A stretch of 42,495 nt of DNA, from the NCBI GenBank assembly GCA_001970855.1, contig LSSN01000188.1, positions 1 to 42,495 on the forward strand. The letters are read 5' to 3'. The notes under the pieces were generated by a model. That model was not told where the DNA came from. It saw nothing but the letters and a program-made list of their open reading frames with translations, and did no database searches. Within the stretch, counting starts at the first letter, position 1. Each line of letters starts with the position of its first letter. The position numbers and the translations under genes were made by a program. This stretch comes from Smittium culicis (Eukaryota; Kickxellomycota; Harpellomycetes; Harpellales; Legeriomycetaceae). Below, in pieces: positions 1 to 10,941 of this stretch.

Positions 1-354
1 GCTTTTTTTTGTGTCGCAAATTAATTAAAATAATCGAATTCGTCAAATACGGCGATTTGCGCACAAGTGAATAGTAGGTAAGAAATAAAATTTTATAGAT
101 TCTCTAATCCTATTGGATCGCATAAGAATAACTATTCTAAGAGGTCAACAAAGCTGAATTTTAGTTATGAATTATACAAATAACCTCAAAGGACTTCATT
201 TAAACTTCGAAAGTATGATTTTGACCCCATAATATTTTTTCTTAACTACTAATATTGGAATATATTAAAACAATGAAAAACGTTTTATTTTTATAATAAA
301 TTATATTTGTTAAAAAAAATCGTAAATAAATTTTTATTTGTCAGAGTGGTGAAA
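1..354. other. AT-rich flank, no gene seen
   Basis: This stretch lies downstream of the GH3 gene, which is on the minus strand. It is AT-rich with stops in all frames. I see no RNA gene, repeat copy or coding exon in it. Confidence 0.5.
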
Positions 355-2277
355 TTACAAAGTTATTCCAGAGCCTCTTTCGAATAAAATTTTTCCAGTA
401 GTATCAGCGATTTGAACTGGTACTTTTCCTTTAGGCTTGATAAATCCAAAAATAGCACCAAGTGCTGATCTAAGATTTGGCATACCAAAGATACCAAAAT
501 CTATTCTTTTGATTCCATACATACACATTGCTGTTGGTGCATCAGGATAGTAACCAATATCATATGGAACTCTTGATGACAAGAGTACTACTGGTTTCTT
601 TTGAGCAATAGCTTCAGTCAAAACAGCTCTTGGGAAGTTGAACAAATATGCGGTTGATTGAGTACCTTGTGTAATATCGCCGTTTCCATTTATTGCTGGA
701 GTATTTGCTCCCAATTCTGATACTATGATGATATGGGTGGCTGCGTCTATCATAGCCTTGTAGTTTGAATTATATATAAGTCCATTAAAACTTACAACGT
801 TGAATTTGAAGTTAACATTAAGGCGATTCAATTCAGTAGCGTAATAGGGTGAAAATGTAGCGGAAGGTGAAAATATAAGTATGTTTGAATCGGAAGTAGT
901 TTTAAATGGTATTCCAGTATTTTCGTCATTTTTTAGTAAAGTAATGGCATCATCACTGATTTGTTTTTCAATTGCCTTTGAAGCATCGGTATAAATAGAT
1001 GATTTCGCGTTTGATATCTTCTGGTCGAGTGGGGTACTATCTAACTTGAGCATACCATATTTCATTTTAAGTCTTAAAATTCTCTTGACAGAATCATCAA
1101 TATCCTTCATTTTAATTGTGCCGTCATTAACGAGATCTTTAACATGATTAATTGCAGCTTGAATATTTAAATATCCTTGTGTACAGTTAACAGGGATTGG
1201 CATCAAAGCGATATCAACACCAGCTGCAAAAACTCTACCAATTGCATCAATAGGCTCGAATTGCAGAATAATACCTGCCATATTCAAAGCGTCAGTAATT
1301 GTCACTCCTTTAAATCCTAGTTCACCGCGTAAAATATCACTTTGGATAGTTTTTGATAAAGTTGCAGGTAAGTAAATCGATTCTTTCGTTTTAGTGCTAA
1401 CAACTTGTGTGGGGTCAAGGTTGGGGTATTGTATATGCGCAGTCATTATCATATCAATACCAGCTTCAATTATACTTTTGAATGGCGGTAAGTCTATTTG
1501 TTCCCACTCTGCTTTTGTCTTGTTAACCAACGGGAAGCCGATGTGTGAATCAGTATTAGTGTCACCGTGGCCAGGGAAATGTTTTGCACATGCGACTATA
1601 CCCTGCTCTTGTACAGCTTTTGCATATGCTGCTGAAAGCAAAGCAACTTGACTTGGATCGTCACCGAATGATCTAGCTCCGATGACTGGATTTGCGGGAT
1701 TGACATTTACATCTACGTCTGGTCCAAATTGAATCTGAATATTAGAAGCTTTAAGTTCTTTGGCCATAATAGCAGCGGCTTGAGATGTATAGCCAACATT
1801 ACCAGTGGCAGCCATACCCATGTTACCTGGAAACACAGTTCCTTCACCAAGTCTGGTTACAAGGCCACCTTCTTGATCAGTGGAAATCATAAGAGGTATT
1901 TTATTATTGACAGCGTTAGCTTGTTGTAGTGCATCAATAAATCTCATTCCCTGTTCTGTAGTTCCCAGCATTTTAGCATATAATATAAAACCTCCAAAAT
2001 TGAATTTTTTTACATAGTCTACTATTTCAGGGTTTATCTGAGTGATTTCAGCAGATGAAGCGGGGCATCTACCACCGACAGGAACTCCTTGTTGCCATAT
2101 CTGAATATCTGGCATCATTTTTTGAGCGATTTTATCATCAAGCGACATTCTGGAAACTAAGCAATTTACACTACCACATTTCACACACTCGTCGATAATC
2201 GCCGAGTCCATGCTTGGGAGAGCGCATGAAATTGACAGTAGGCTAAGCGTAAGGGATATAGTAGCAAATAATTTCAT
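355..2277 (-). CDS. Secreted GH3 beta-N-acetylglucosaminidase, bacterial NagZ type
   Basis: Single-exon gene of 640 residues. The N-terminus is a signal peptide (about residues 1-19, hydrophobic core ending SISCA), so the enzyme is probably secreted. The catalytic (beta/alpha)8 domain has STDQEGG near 132-138, FGPDVDVN near 184-191, GARSFGDD near 200-207, KHFPGHGDT at 232-240 followed by DSH at 243-245, and VTITDALNM near 325-333. In NagZ-type GH3 enzymes the Asp-His pair of the DSH motif is the acid/base dyad (here Asp243 and His245), and the Asp of ITDA is the nucleophile (here Asp329). The C-terminal 200 residues look like the second alpha/beta domain of two-domain Gram-positive NagZ. The expected activity is removal of terminal beta-GlcNAc from chitin or peptidoglycan fragments. 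Cysteines at 31, 34 and 39 just after the signal suggest a disulfide-bonded mature protein. No intron is seen. The family is predominantly bacterial, so transfer is possible but not shown here. Confidence 0.9.
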   Translation of the reverse strand: MKLFATISLTLSLLSISCALPSMDSAIIDECVKCGSVNCLVSRMSLDDKIAQKMMPDIQIWQQGVPVGGRCPASSAEITQINPEIVDYVKKFNFGGFILYAKMLGTTEQGMRFIDALQQANAVNNKIPLMISTDQEGGLVTRLGEGTVFPGNMGMAATGNVGYTSQAAAIMAKELKASNIQIQFGPDVDVNVNPANPVIGARSFGDDPSQVALLSAAYAKAVQEQGIVACAKHFPGHGDTNTDSHIGFPLVNKTKAEWEQIDLPPFKSIIEAGIDMIMTAHIQYPNLDPTQVVSTKTKESIYLPATLSKTIQSDILRGELGFKGVTITDALNMAGIILQFEPIDAIGRVFAAGVDIALMPIPVNCTQGYLNIQAAINHVKDLVNDGTIKMKDIDDSVKRILRLKMKYGMLKLDSTPLDQKISNAKSSIYTDASKAIEKQISDDAITLLKNDENTGIPFKTTSDSNILIFSPSATFSPYYATELNRLNVNFKFNVVSFNGLIYNSNYKAMIDAATHIIIVSELGANTPAINGNGDITQGTQSTAYLFNFPRAVLTEAIAQKKPVVLLSSRVPYDIGYYPDAPTAMCMYGIKRIDFGIFGMPNLRSALGAIFGFIKPKGKVPVQIADTTGKILFERGSGITL

Positions 2278-2904
2278 TATAATTAAATTCTTAAAAGTTT
2301 ATTTTATTTAACACATAATGACCTAAAACCTTTGTTATATATACTCTATTTTTTCCTATTTATGAATTTCTTTTTGCATATGCCCAATTTCAGAGGGATA
2401 ATTTTTATTATCTTGTAGATACTTACTCAAGAGCTTACAAAAATTTTATGTATTGTACTCAGATAGCTTGTTAAAAATGCCATGTAATAATATCATATCT
2501 GATCCTATCAATAGTTTGTACATTCTAACTATCAAATTTTATTGAGCAACTCTTACGGAATTCTAAATTTTTTCTAAATAAAAGAATACTTCGAGGAAGG
2601 CATCGTTTTCTATTTAATTTCCCCAAAATTGTCCGCTATATTTTTTTTCAATCACTTTTGGAAAGTCATATTGAATGGATTATCTGGTAAATCCAATAAA
2701 TCTAGCTAATTCACGCCAACAAATAAAGATTCTAATTATTAGGTTTCGAATCCCCTGAGAATCTCTCAATTAAGATATAATTGTAATAAATATTTCTAAA
2801 AAATTTCAGTATTATTTAAATTGTAATTATATAGACTGAACCGATATCAGCTATTACATCTTGTAAATATATTGATTATTGAAATTATAAAACTAAATAC
2901 CATA
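2278..2904. other. Intergenic, no gene recognised
   Basis: AT-rich DNA upstream of the GH3 gene, so its promoter must lie here. A TATA-like run (tatatatactc) sits about 60 bases upstream of the ATG. A short TTTCGAATCCCC string near 2743 resembles a tRNA T arm, but no cloverleaf can be folded around it. Confidence 0.4.
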
Positions 2905-3101
2905 TATTGGAGATTATTATGAGGAGCGGAACTTGTCCTATCAATGATTTCCTACTTGCAACTCTAGTTAGATTTTTAAATCTAATAAGCATCTATTATC
3001 AAATTGATTAACTATTTTAGCCAATAATCCACCTAATTTTTATTAGCAAATAAGTGTCCAAGGAAAAAGTGTTCCCCTTAAACGAAGAATCTCCCATATA
3101 A
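2905..3101. repeat. MITE family 2 copy, about 197 bp
   Basis: The left end reads TTGGAGATTATTATGAGGAG. The right end, read on the other strand, is similar (GGGAGATTCTTCGTTTAAGGGG). This makes imperfect terminal inverted repeats of about 25-30 bases around an AT-rich core with no coding capacity. A second clear copy is at 15383-15580, and a more diverged, longer one may span about 7860-8235. Confidence 0.55.
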
Positions 3102-3475
3102 TGAATTATGAACTGAGTGAGGTTTTAATCCCGAGTTAAAAATAGTATTTCATGAACCCCTAGTTCATAAATATTGGCATTTATCATTTTAATTTTGATT
3201 ATACTCTGAAAATTAAATATCCTTAAAATTATTTGCTCTTATGTAATCAAATAGCAATTATTACTAAATATGTTATTTGCTATAAAAAGTAAAAAAATTA
3301 TGTGCACTTTAATAGCACTAGTACATATTGGTAATATAAAACTTCTAGAAAAAAGAATATTTAAGTTATTTTTAAGGTAAAAAAATAGTGAATTAATACA
3401 AATTAGCTAATCTGCGAATTAATACAATATATATCTAAATGATTTCAGTTGAACTTGGTAACTTTAAGATTACTC

Positions 3476-3645
3476 CAGTAGTTGCTATAAGTAGACCGAA
3501 TGATCGAAGTTTCAATCAGTCATGGAATTTCGCCCGTTCCAACAGAATCGAATTCGCAGAGATCAAGTAGTTCCTAACCAGGAATGCATCTAACTGAATA
3601 AATAAAAAATAGGCTCCTACGCAAACTTGAGAGTTGTAGACCTCA
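3476..3645 (-). repeat. Old retroelement fragment (DIRS-like family), minus orientation
   Basis: Read on the minus strand, this stretch resembles 5875-6005: both carry GTAGGAGCCTATTTTTTAT, then GTTGGAACG, then ATTCCATGACTG, in the same order and spacing. It is heavily mutated with stops in all frames. It is more GC-rich than its surroundings, as expected for former coding sequence. Confidence 0.5.
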
Positions 3646-4230
3646 TTCTCCCTAAATTAGGGATTCTGAACTAAGAAAGCACTTTGTCGCAGTTTAATGT
3701 TATTTCCTCGATATCTGAATTTTTTTAAAACAATTTGGTTGTATTGAAATGAAATTTCGGCTTTTCTATATATTTGTTTCATTTTGATATTTTTATTTTC
3801 TAAAAAAGTCTAACGATTTTATTCAATAGCTATTCATTTTTTATGTGAATTTACAAGCTGTAACACTTTACGTTATAAAATCTTTTCTACATTAGGACCG
3901 TTTATAAGCTTATAACATTCTCGGATCCATATTAGTCGCGAAATTTGGACTTGATTGCAGAAATTACCTCATTCAGTGCAAAATAGTCAGTTTCATCTAA
4001 TTTCAGTTTGTACTCCTTTAGAATCGTTGCACCGCAATATCTCGAATATAAATTCTTTATCTGCTGTGGAGAATAGTCCAAAGCTGCGCAAAATTTTATT
4101 AAGGTGCACTAGTAAAAATTCACTCTATAAATCTCTGGACCACGTCAAGGTTTTTAAATTTTAAAGGGTATAACAAACATTTTAGCAAAAAAAAAAAATA
4201 ATAATCGAATACAGCCTTCTTATCGTTTTA

Positions 4231-4421
4231 ATACCAACACGTTCAATGGGTAATTTTTGATCTACCAAATATAGCCAACTGTGTTCAATTAAAATACATT
4301 AATTCAGAGGCATTCAGAATTATTGGTATATTTTAAAATATTTACAAATAACTAGCTAGACTAATAATTTATATACGAACCATAATTTTTTTTTTTGAAG
4401 AGCGTTGTACGAGAAAGAGCT
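4231..4421 (+). repeat. MITE family 1 copy, about 190 bp
   Basis: It contains the family's internal block TTTTTGATCTACCAAATATA followed by GCCAACTG. Its right end, GAGCGTTGTACGAGAAAGAGCT, is the inverted counterpart of the CCCTTTCACG-type left end seen in other copies. The left end of this copy has decayed. It has no coding capacity. Confidence 0.55.
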
Positions 4422-5600
4422 AAATAGCTAAAAACAAACAAAAATTGCCTAATAAAATTTACAAATAGACTAAATGGCTTCGAAATAGTCATAGTTGTAT
4501 TTTATTAATTAATAATACCAATAGCTTATAGACTCTTTGAATATATGTATGATTAATTCCAGATGCAAAAATTTTTCATAATAGTATTTGGTAATCATCA
4601 CAATTAGTTTATTATTGTGATTATTATGCATAAGAGGATATTTTTTTCCTTGCAATACTATTTGCTGGTATCATCTTATTCATATAATAACTAAAAAAAA
4701 TCATACATTTGATAATTTATACTAATTTTATTTTAACCTCTAATAAAATTTGAAGTGAAGGAAAATTCCAAAAAAGAATTTATTAATCATCACTATTAAC
4801 TTTTTTAGCTTATCTTGATATTAATTAATCTAGAATGAATTATCTGACACAACTAATAGATATATCTTAATAATATTAGCCAATGAAATTTGTATAGTAA
4901 AGATATGCTTACCTCGATATAATCCCCCACATTAAGGGGACTAATATGAATACTTATAAAAATTTTCTCAGAAACTTTATTTTTTTTGTAAACAAAACAA
5001 TCTATTGATTATTGAAGGCGTTATATTACATACCATTTTCTATTAGAATTTAAAAGTAAAATTGTAGCTGATGAGTATTGGAATTTTAATAGTTAATTTT
5101 TTCGGTACAACTAAAATTCTGCCATATAAATTATACTGTATCCACAATATATCTTATATTCATAATACTCAATCGCATTTTTTATTTACTCTTACAAACA
5201 TAAAATAATTTTTTATAAATCTCAAGATTTAAATTTAAACAATAAATAAATTTAAAGTTAATATGAAATTGCGCATTTAAATTTTATTGGCCATATTAAA
5301 AAAGTTATTTCTAAAGATGAAACCTGCATCAAATATAATTAAAGTGTAACTATTCCATAAAAAATATTTGATTAATAAATCTTACATAATTTAATTTCAT
5401 TGCCAAGATGTTTTTACTGTTATTAGCAAATATTCTTTAACAATAGCCCTGTACTACGCTTACGAAAAAGGCCATAATAAAGATCCATTGAATATAATAA
5501 ATTACCAAAATTTTTTATTTTAAAATCGTTTCAAAAAAAAATGCACTGTAATAATTTAATTGCCTTAGTACTTTTACCCTTCTCCTAAGAGTGAAATACT
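4422..5600. other. Gene-free AT-rich spacer
   Basis: Very AT-rich with stops in all frames. A fragment near 4905-4960 (CCTCGATATAATCCCCC) may be a worn MITE family 2 end. I see nothing else. Confidence 0.4.
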
Positions 5601-6030
5601 TTGCCGTGGTTTAGGGGCATAAGTAGTGTACTTTTCCAAGTTCACTATACTAAAATTTCAATCAGCGTTGCACTATATTTAGTTGGGGATAGCGAAGGCA
5701 ACTATCAGCGATTCAGAGGTCAGCGATTCCAGAGGGGGACCGTCCAGAAACAGGAGGAACCGATTCGTTTAGCACAGTCTGACGCATTCTCTGCGCACAA
5801 GTCCAGCGTTCGACAGCATTACGGAACTCAGCCGTTTAGCAGCTTATTGTAGGAGAGCCAGGTCGATCATTCCCACGTTTGGGTAGGAGCCTATTTTTTA
5901 TAAATCATGTTAGATGTAGGCCCTGACAAGGAGATCTATGATCTCAACGAATTCAATTTTGTTGGAACGAGCTTAATTCCATGACTGCTTGTAATCACAG
6001 TCATCAAGGCTACTTGAAGCAATGCCTGGG
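5601..6030 (+). pseudogene. Decayed retroelement coding fragment, DIRS-like gag/RT junction
   Basis: A GC-richer island with an 83-codon open stretch (5601-5852) and continued degraded coding beyond it. The order of residues (an Arg/Gln/Phe-rich basic segment, then an RQHYGTQPFS-like segment, then a short region patterned like G-R-x-x-x-F-x-x-x-W) resembles the gag to reverse-transcriptase junction of DIRS-type elements. That assignment is inference. Homologous pieces occur inverted at 3476-3645 and 9407-9740. Several stops and frameshifts make it inactive. Confidence 0.4.
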
Positions 6031-6787
6031 TGGATCTTTTGGTTGATTGATTGACTCAATTTTTCCTTAGGTACTCAGCTGGTAGACCGGCAGAGGAATT
6101 TATTGGTCTTGGAATATTAGTTTTTTTATGCATTGTACCAACTTTATTATTTTTTTAGTTTACTTGACCGCATATTTTCATTTATTTTTTATCGTACCAA
6201 TAAAATTCCGAGGTTAAAAAAAAAAAGTACTTTTACCCCTGAAAAATAAAATTACATAGTAAAATATATTTAAGCGATAATATAACATAGTAAATATATT
6301 TTATATATTCAAAAGGTTATATTTTTGTTCAATAAACTAATCTGTTATTTTATTTTGAATTTTTTTCATATCTATTTATTTTCTAAATAAATTTAAATGC
6401 ATAAAAAATGGCGAGAATTACTATATCGATTATTTAATATTCAATTTCGATTGACAAATGAGTACTATTAGTAATTAGAAATAAACCCTTTATGGTAAGT
6501 AAGCCGCTTTTATAGTAATTTGATAATTTATTTTGTAGTATTGAGCGAATAAGTAATAATATTGATTTGTTAGAACATTATAATGTCACTTATTATACTC
6601 AAATATTGCTTATTTTGTAATCATATGCTAATCAATGGTATTAGATGCTAGCTTTTTATTAGAATTCAAAGCGTATCCCGTTTTAATTAACATTTCATTA
6701 TTTTTCAAAATTCTTGTGATTAATTACCTTACAAAATTATAATTAGTTTTATGACTCAAGTTTACTTCCGTAAATAATTTGTATTTC
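6031..6787. other. Gene-free AT-rich spacer
   Basis: AT-rich DNA between the retroelement fragment and a MITE copy. No exon, RNA gene or terminal repeat was recognised. Confidence 0.4.
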
Positions 6788-6978
6788 AACTCTTTCACGG
6801 GCAGCAAGCTGTTTTTGACCTATCAAATATAAACAATCATAATCGACTATTATACTATAGTTCTGAGGCTTTTAGAAGTATTCACTTATTGAATATTAGC
6901 AGCAAATAATAAATTCACTTATAAATCATAGCGAATCAATAAATTTGCTTTTTTACGAGCGTTGAACGGAAAAGGGTT
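6788..6978 (+). repeat. MITE family 1 copy, about 191 bp, well-preserved ends
   Basis: The left end AACTCTTTCACGGGCAGC and the right end GAGCGTTGAACGGAAAAGGGTT are imperfect inverted repeats of each other. The interior carries TTTTTGACCTATCAAATATA and an AGCAAATAATAAATTCACTT block shared with the copies at 24585 and 34563. This is the clearest complete copy in plus orientation and is clearly non-autonomous. Confidence 0.65.
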
Positions 6979-9406
6979 ACGTGTTTTTTTATTTTATTTT
7001 ATTAAAGTATTTAAAAAACATAAACCATATCTCTAACATAGTATTTTATACTAATAACTAAACTATTTCCAGCAAGTTTAAGGTTCTTTTTTTAGCTTAA
7101 ACATATTAGTCTATTGCAACCACAAGTATTAGACTAATTTTTTTTCTCGCTTGAATTATTATCAATAGATAAATTTTAAAGTTGCGTAGGAAATTCTTTA
7201 TTTTTTGATATTGGTTTTATAATTATCAATTTAGCAAAAAAAAAAATTCAATATACTGCATTAGTACAATATTTTAATGAATTTGTGGATTTTACAGCTT
7301 TTATGAAATACTACAAATTATAAATACTAAATCCTCAATAATAATTATGCGAAGAGTTTACCTCTATCAGCTGGAAATTTAGTCAATACTAGTGATTATT
7401 TTGAGATGAATAGACTTTTAGACGCTACTTTTACTTCTCTCCATATACAAGTTAAATTTTTAAATATTATTAAAAAGGTATATAAAATTGGCGCAATTTT
7501 CCGGTGTTAACTTGTTCTAGTTAACAATTTGAAATTAAATGACTAGTGAAAATTTTCTATCTTCAAAATGTTATCCCGAGTATGATGTATAATTTTGAAT
7601 ATCGCAAGATTTTCGATTAAACTTTTCATATTAATAATTAAATCTTAATTATTTGAATGCTATTTAAAAAATTTACTGTATTTTAAACCTTTTACACAGA
7701 ATAATTCAAACTAATTTACATTAATAAATATCATGATTTAACATTAGCTCTGATCCTTTTAAGAGTCTGTAGTATGTAAAACTCATAAATATACATATTT
7801 CAAATCTATTTTCCATTTGAAACAAGTATTAGCATAAAAAAAAAACTCAATATATGTAAGATTATTTAGGGGGGCGTAACTTTTCCTATTAAGTTTTACC
7901 TACTTTTCAAAATAACTTTTTTTTATAAATCGAAATAGAAAATATCGTCGAATATTTTGTCTGATACAGTTAATAGCTTTGTATAATTTAAACAAGCGAA
8001 TAGAATTTTATAGAAAAAAATGCTCCACTTCTCAAAATAATATCCATTATGGGACATTATTTTAAGTATCGGAGAATTTTCTATTACACTTTTTCTTCTC
8101 TTCAAATTAAATTTGATGTCAAAATTCAATTAATAATTATTACCACTGGATTAAACGGACTAACCAACAAATCGACCTAATTATTATTAGCAAAAAATTT
8201 TTGCTTGTATCTTAAGAACCTCCAATATAGCAAATTATTTATTTGGAAATAGATAATTTTAGCTCATTATAAAAAAATAGATTCCCATGAAATAACACAA
8301 AAATGCTATTATTAATGAAACTGTTTAAGAGTGGTATTAGAAATTATTTATTATAAGTCGTCACTTTTATAACATAAGCTAAATTATTTATACGGAGTTT
8401 AATTAGTTGATTTATTCGGCTATAATTTAAATTTCGATAATCAATTATTTCAACAGATACTTTAATTTATATTGAAATTCCTATAACACCACTTTTTAAC
8501 CCTCCTATACCTGAAATTATCAATTTTCAAACGCATTAAATAGCAATTTACATTTGTCATCAAATACATATATTATGTGTCTGAATGTTTAATAATGATG
8601 GGGGTTTGTTATTTATATACCAAATACAGTCAACCACAATAAAATTCCACATATAGCTACTTATGATCATATAATGATAAAATGAATTAAAAGCAATAAA
8701 ACCTCCAAATCTTGAAGTTCATATAATATGCATTTAGAAAAGTCAGATAAGTGATTCTGAACAAAAATAGTTCTATGTAGCAGTTTAATGCAATTGGCTT
8801 GGGAATTCAAAAATTGTAAAAAATATTGGTGAGATTGAAAAGGCATTTAGATTGTTCTATTTTTTGGCTTAATTTTGAAATAACTACTTATTAAAAAATA
8901 CTAAGTGCTTTGCTCATTGATTTATAGTTTTTTTCAGATTTTATACGTTATAACTCATTACACTATAATTTGACACCTTCATAAAGAATTTCTGAGGAAA
9001 CAATTATTATACTTAAATCGATCCATTGGATTATGAGTTATGAATGATTTATTCTCCGAGCGCCATTGAACAAATGACGGGGTGGACTCGGACCATTTTA
9101 TATCACTTCAAATTCTGTGAAGCTTTTTAAAAATTGGATGCTAGATGTATCATTCTTCTGACTGCCTATTGTAGGATAACATGTTAGCGCTTTTTTTTTT
9201 AAGCGTGTAATTTTTTTAATGGTAATAATGCTGGAAATTATACAATAAAATAGGCTATCTTTCAAAAAAATTGAAAAATTGGTGCAAGGAATAAAAAAAT
9301 AACAATCTAATATGAATTAATTCCTTGGCAGGTTTACCGGTTGTGTACCAGAGGAAGACAAATAAATTTTCGACCCAAAAGACCATATTATGAATTGAAT
9401 CGATTA
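6979..9406. other. Gene-free AT-rich spacer with worn repeats
   Basis: About 2.4 kb without a credible gene. A diverged MITE family 2 copy may span about 7860-8235 (left GATTATTTAGGGGGGCGTAAC, right TCTTAAGAACCTCCAATATA). Around 8600-8640 there is a trace of the MITE family 1 block (TATACCAAATACAGTCAACC). A slightly GC-rich patch near 9055-9110 may be more retroelement debris. Confidence 0.4.
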
Positions 9407-9740
9407 TTAAAGAAGATTGAAGATTTTAGAAGTATTGAAATTAAGCCCGTTTCCATAAAGCACATTTTTTTGAAGATATTGAGGCACTAGTAATAGCATA
9501 TATCTAATAGATCCAAATAAAAAATAACCACCTAACCAAAATTGGAATCGATCAACTTGTCTCTCACACAGTAAGCTGAAAATCGATTGAGATCCATATT
9601 TTTGTATCACACTATACTTTTGTGCAGATATTGACATAGGTTGAGCTAAACGAATCGATTCGTTGTTTTTATAGAAGCCTCTTCTCTGGAATCACTGATC
9701 GATTCATTGGCTATCATCAGCCAATAATAGTGCAAAGTAC
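9407..9740 (-). pseudogene. Decayed retroelement coding fragment, DIRS-like, minus orientation
   Basis: On the minus strand 9637-9407 is open for 76 codons. The stretch aligns by eye with 5690-5990: shared strings include GATTCCAGAG, CGATTCGTTTAGC, GCACAAA/GCACAAG and CAGCTTACTGT/CAGCTTATTGT in the same order. The translation has the same F-x-F-W-L-G-x-Y-F-L-F pattern as the 5.9-kb copy. It is an old, inactive copy of the same element; the DIRS assignment is inference. Confidence 0.4.
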
Positions 9741-10052
9741 GAAATATTAGTATATCTTATTTTTCTGGTAACTCTTAATGATTAAAGAAAAATTGAAAAA
9801 AAATCGAGGTATAGTAATTAATAAATTTTTATCAAATATCTAATCGTATTATCTTTACCATAAGAAAATTTTTAGTTAAAGATATAAAATAATAATATTA
9901 AGAATATTATGGCCTAGTAATTAGCTAAATTATTGATTTTTTAGTCTAGGAAAGGTAATTAAACATAATAAAAAAATATTTAAAAAGTTAAAAAAATATT
10001 AAAAAAATAATTTTACAACCGACCCCCCTCCGCCGCTCTAGCAGCTCCATAC

Positions 10053-10808
10053 NNNNNNNNNNNNNNNNNNNNNNNNNNNNNNNNNNNNNNNNNNNNNNNN
10101 NNNNNNNNNNNNNNNNNNNNNNNNNNNNNNNNNNNNNNNNNNNNNNNNNNNNNNNNNNNNNNNNNNNNNNNNNNNNNNNNNNNNNNNNNNNNNNNNNNNN
10201 NNNNNNNNNNNNNNNNNNNNNNNNNNNNNNNNNNNNNNNNNNNNNNNNNNNNNNNNNNNNNNNNNNNNNNNNNNNNNNNNNNNNNNNNNNNNNNNNNNNN
10301 NNNNNNNNNNNNNNNNNNNNNNNNNNNNNNNNNNNNNNNNNNNNNNNNNNNNNNNNNNNNNNNNNNNNNNNNNNNNNNNNNNNNNNNNNNNNNNNNNNNN
10401 NNNNNNNNNNNNNNNNNNNNNNNNNNNNNNNNNNNNNNNNNNNNNNNNNNNNNNNNNNNNNNNNNNNNNNNNNNNNNNNNNNNNNNNNNNNNNNNNNNNN
10501 NNNNNNNNNNNNNNNNNNNNNNNNNNNNNNNNNNNNNNNNNNNNNNNNNNNNNNNNNNNNNNNNNNNNNNNNNNNNNNNNNNNNNNNNNNNNNNNNNNNN
10601 NNNNNNNNNNNNNNNNNNNNNNNNNNNNNNNNNNNNNNNNNNNNNNNNNNNNNNNNNNNNNNNNNNNNNNNNNNNNNNNNNNNNNNNNNNNNNNNNNNNN
10701 NNNNNNNNNNNNNNNNNNNNNNNNNNNNNNNNNNNNNNNNNNNNNNNNNNNNNNNNNNNNNNNNNNNNNNNNNNNNNNNNNNNNNNNNNNNNNNNNNNNN
10801 NNNNNNNN
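10053..10808. other. Assembly gap (756 N)
   Basis: A run of undetermined bases. The left edge (10018-10052) is a GC-rich run of C and G bases unlike the AT-rich sequence beside it, which may be a misassembled or low-quality contig end. The last 130 bases after the gap lie between it and the 3' end of RFC1 and hold no exon. Confidence 0.95.
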
Positions 10809-10941
10809 CATTTGTGACCAGAAATTAAAATAAATTTTGGATAAAGATAAGGATAGTGTATGCGAGATAGTTTAAATTCTCTGTTTAAACGGGAAGAAAA
10901 AGATCAAAAATAAAATAAAATAAATAAAGTAAAGTTATGGT

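Noticed and set aside
2730..2775. tRNA-like T arm (GGTTTCGAATCCCC)
   Set aside because: No matching acceptor, D or anticodon stems upstream; only the internal B-box-like string fits.
3955..4164. 69-codon open frame in the gene desert
   Set aside because: Chance length for such DNA, no domain, Leu/Ser/Lys-biased by composition and next to repeat debris.
7923..8129. 68-codon minus-strand frame
   Set aside because: AT-driven composition (Phe/Ile/Lys/Tyr) and inside a probable worn MITE; no sign of coding.
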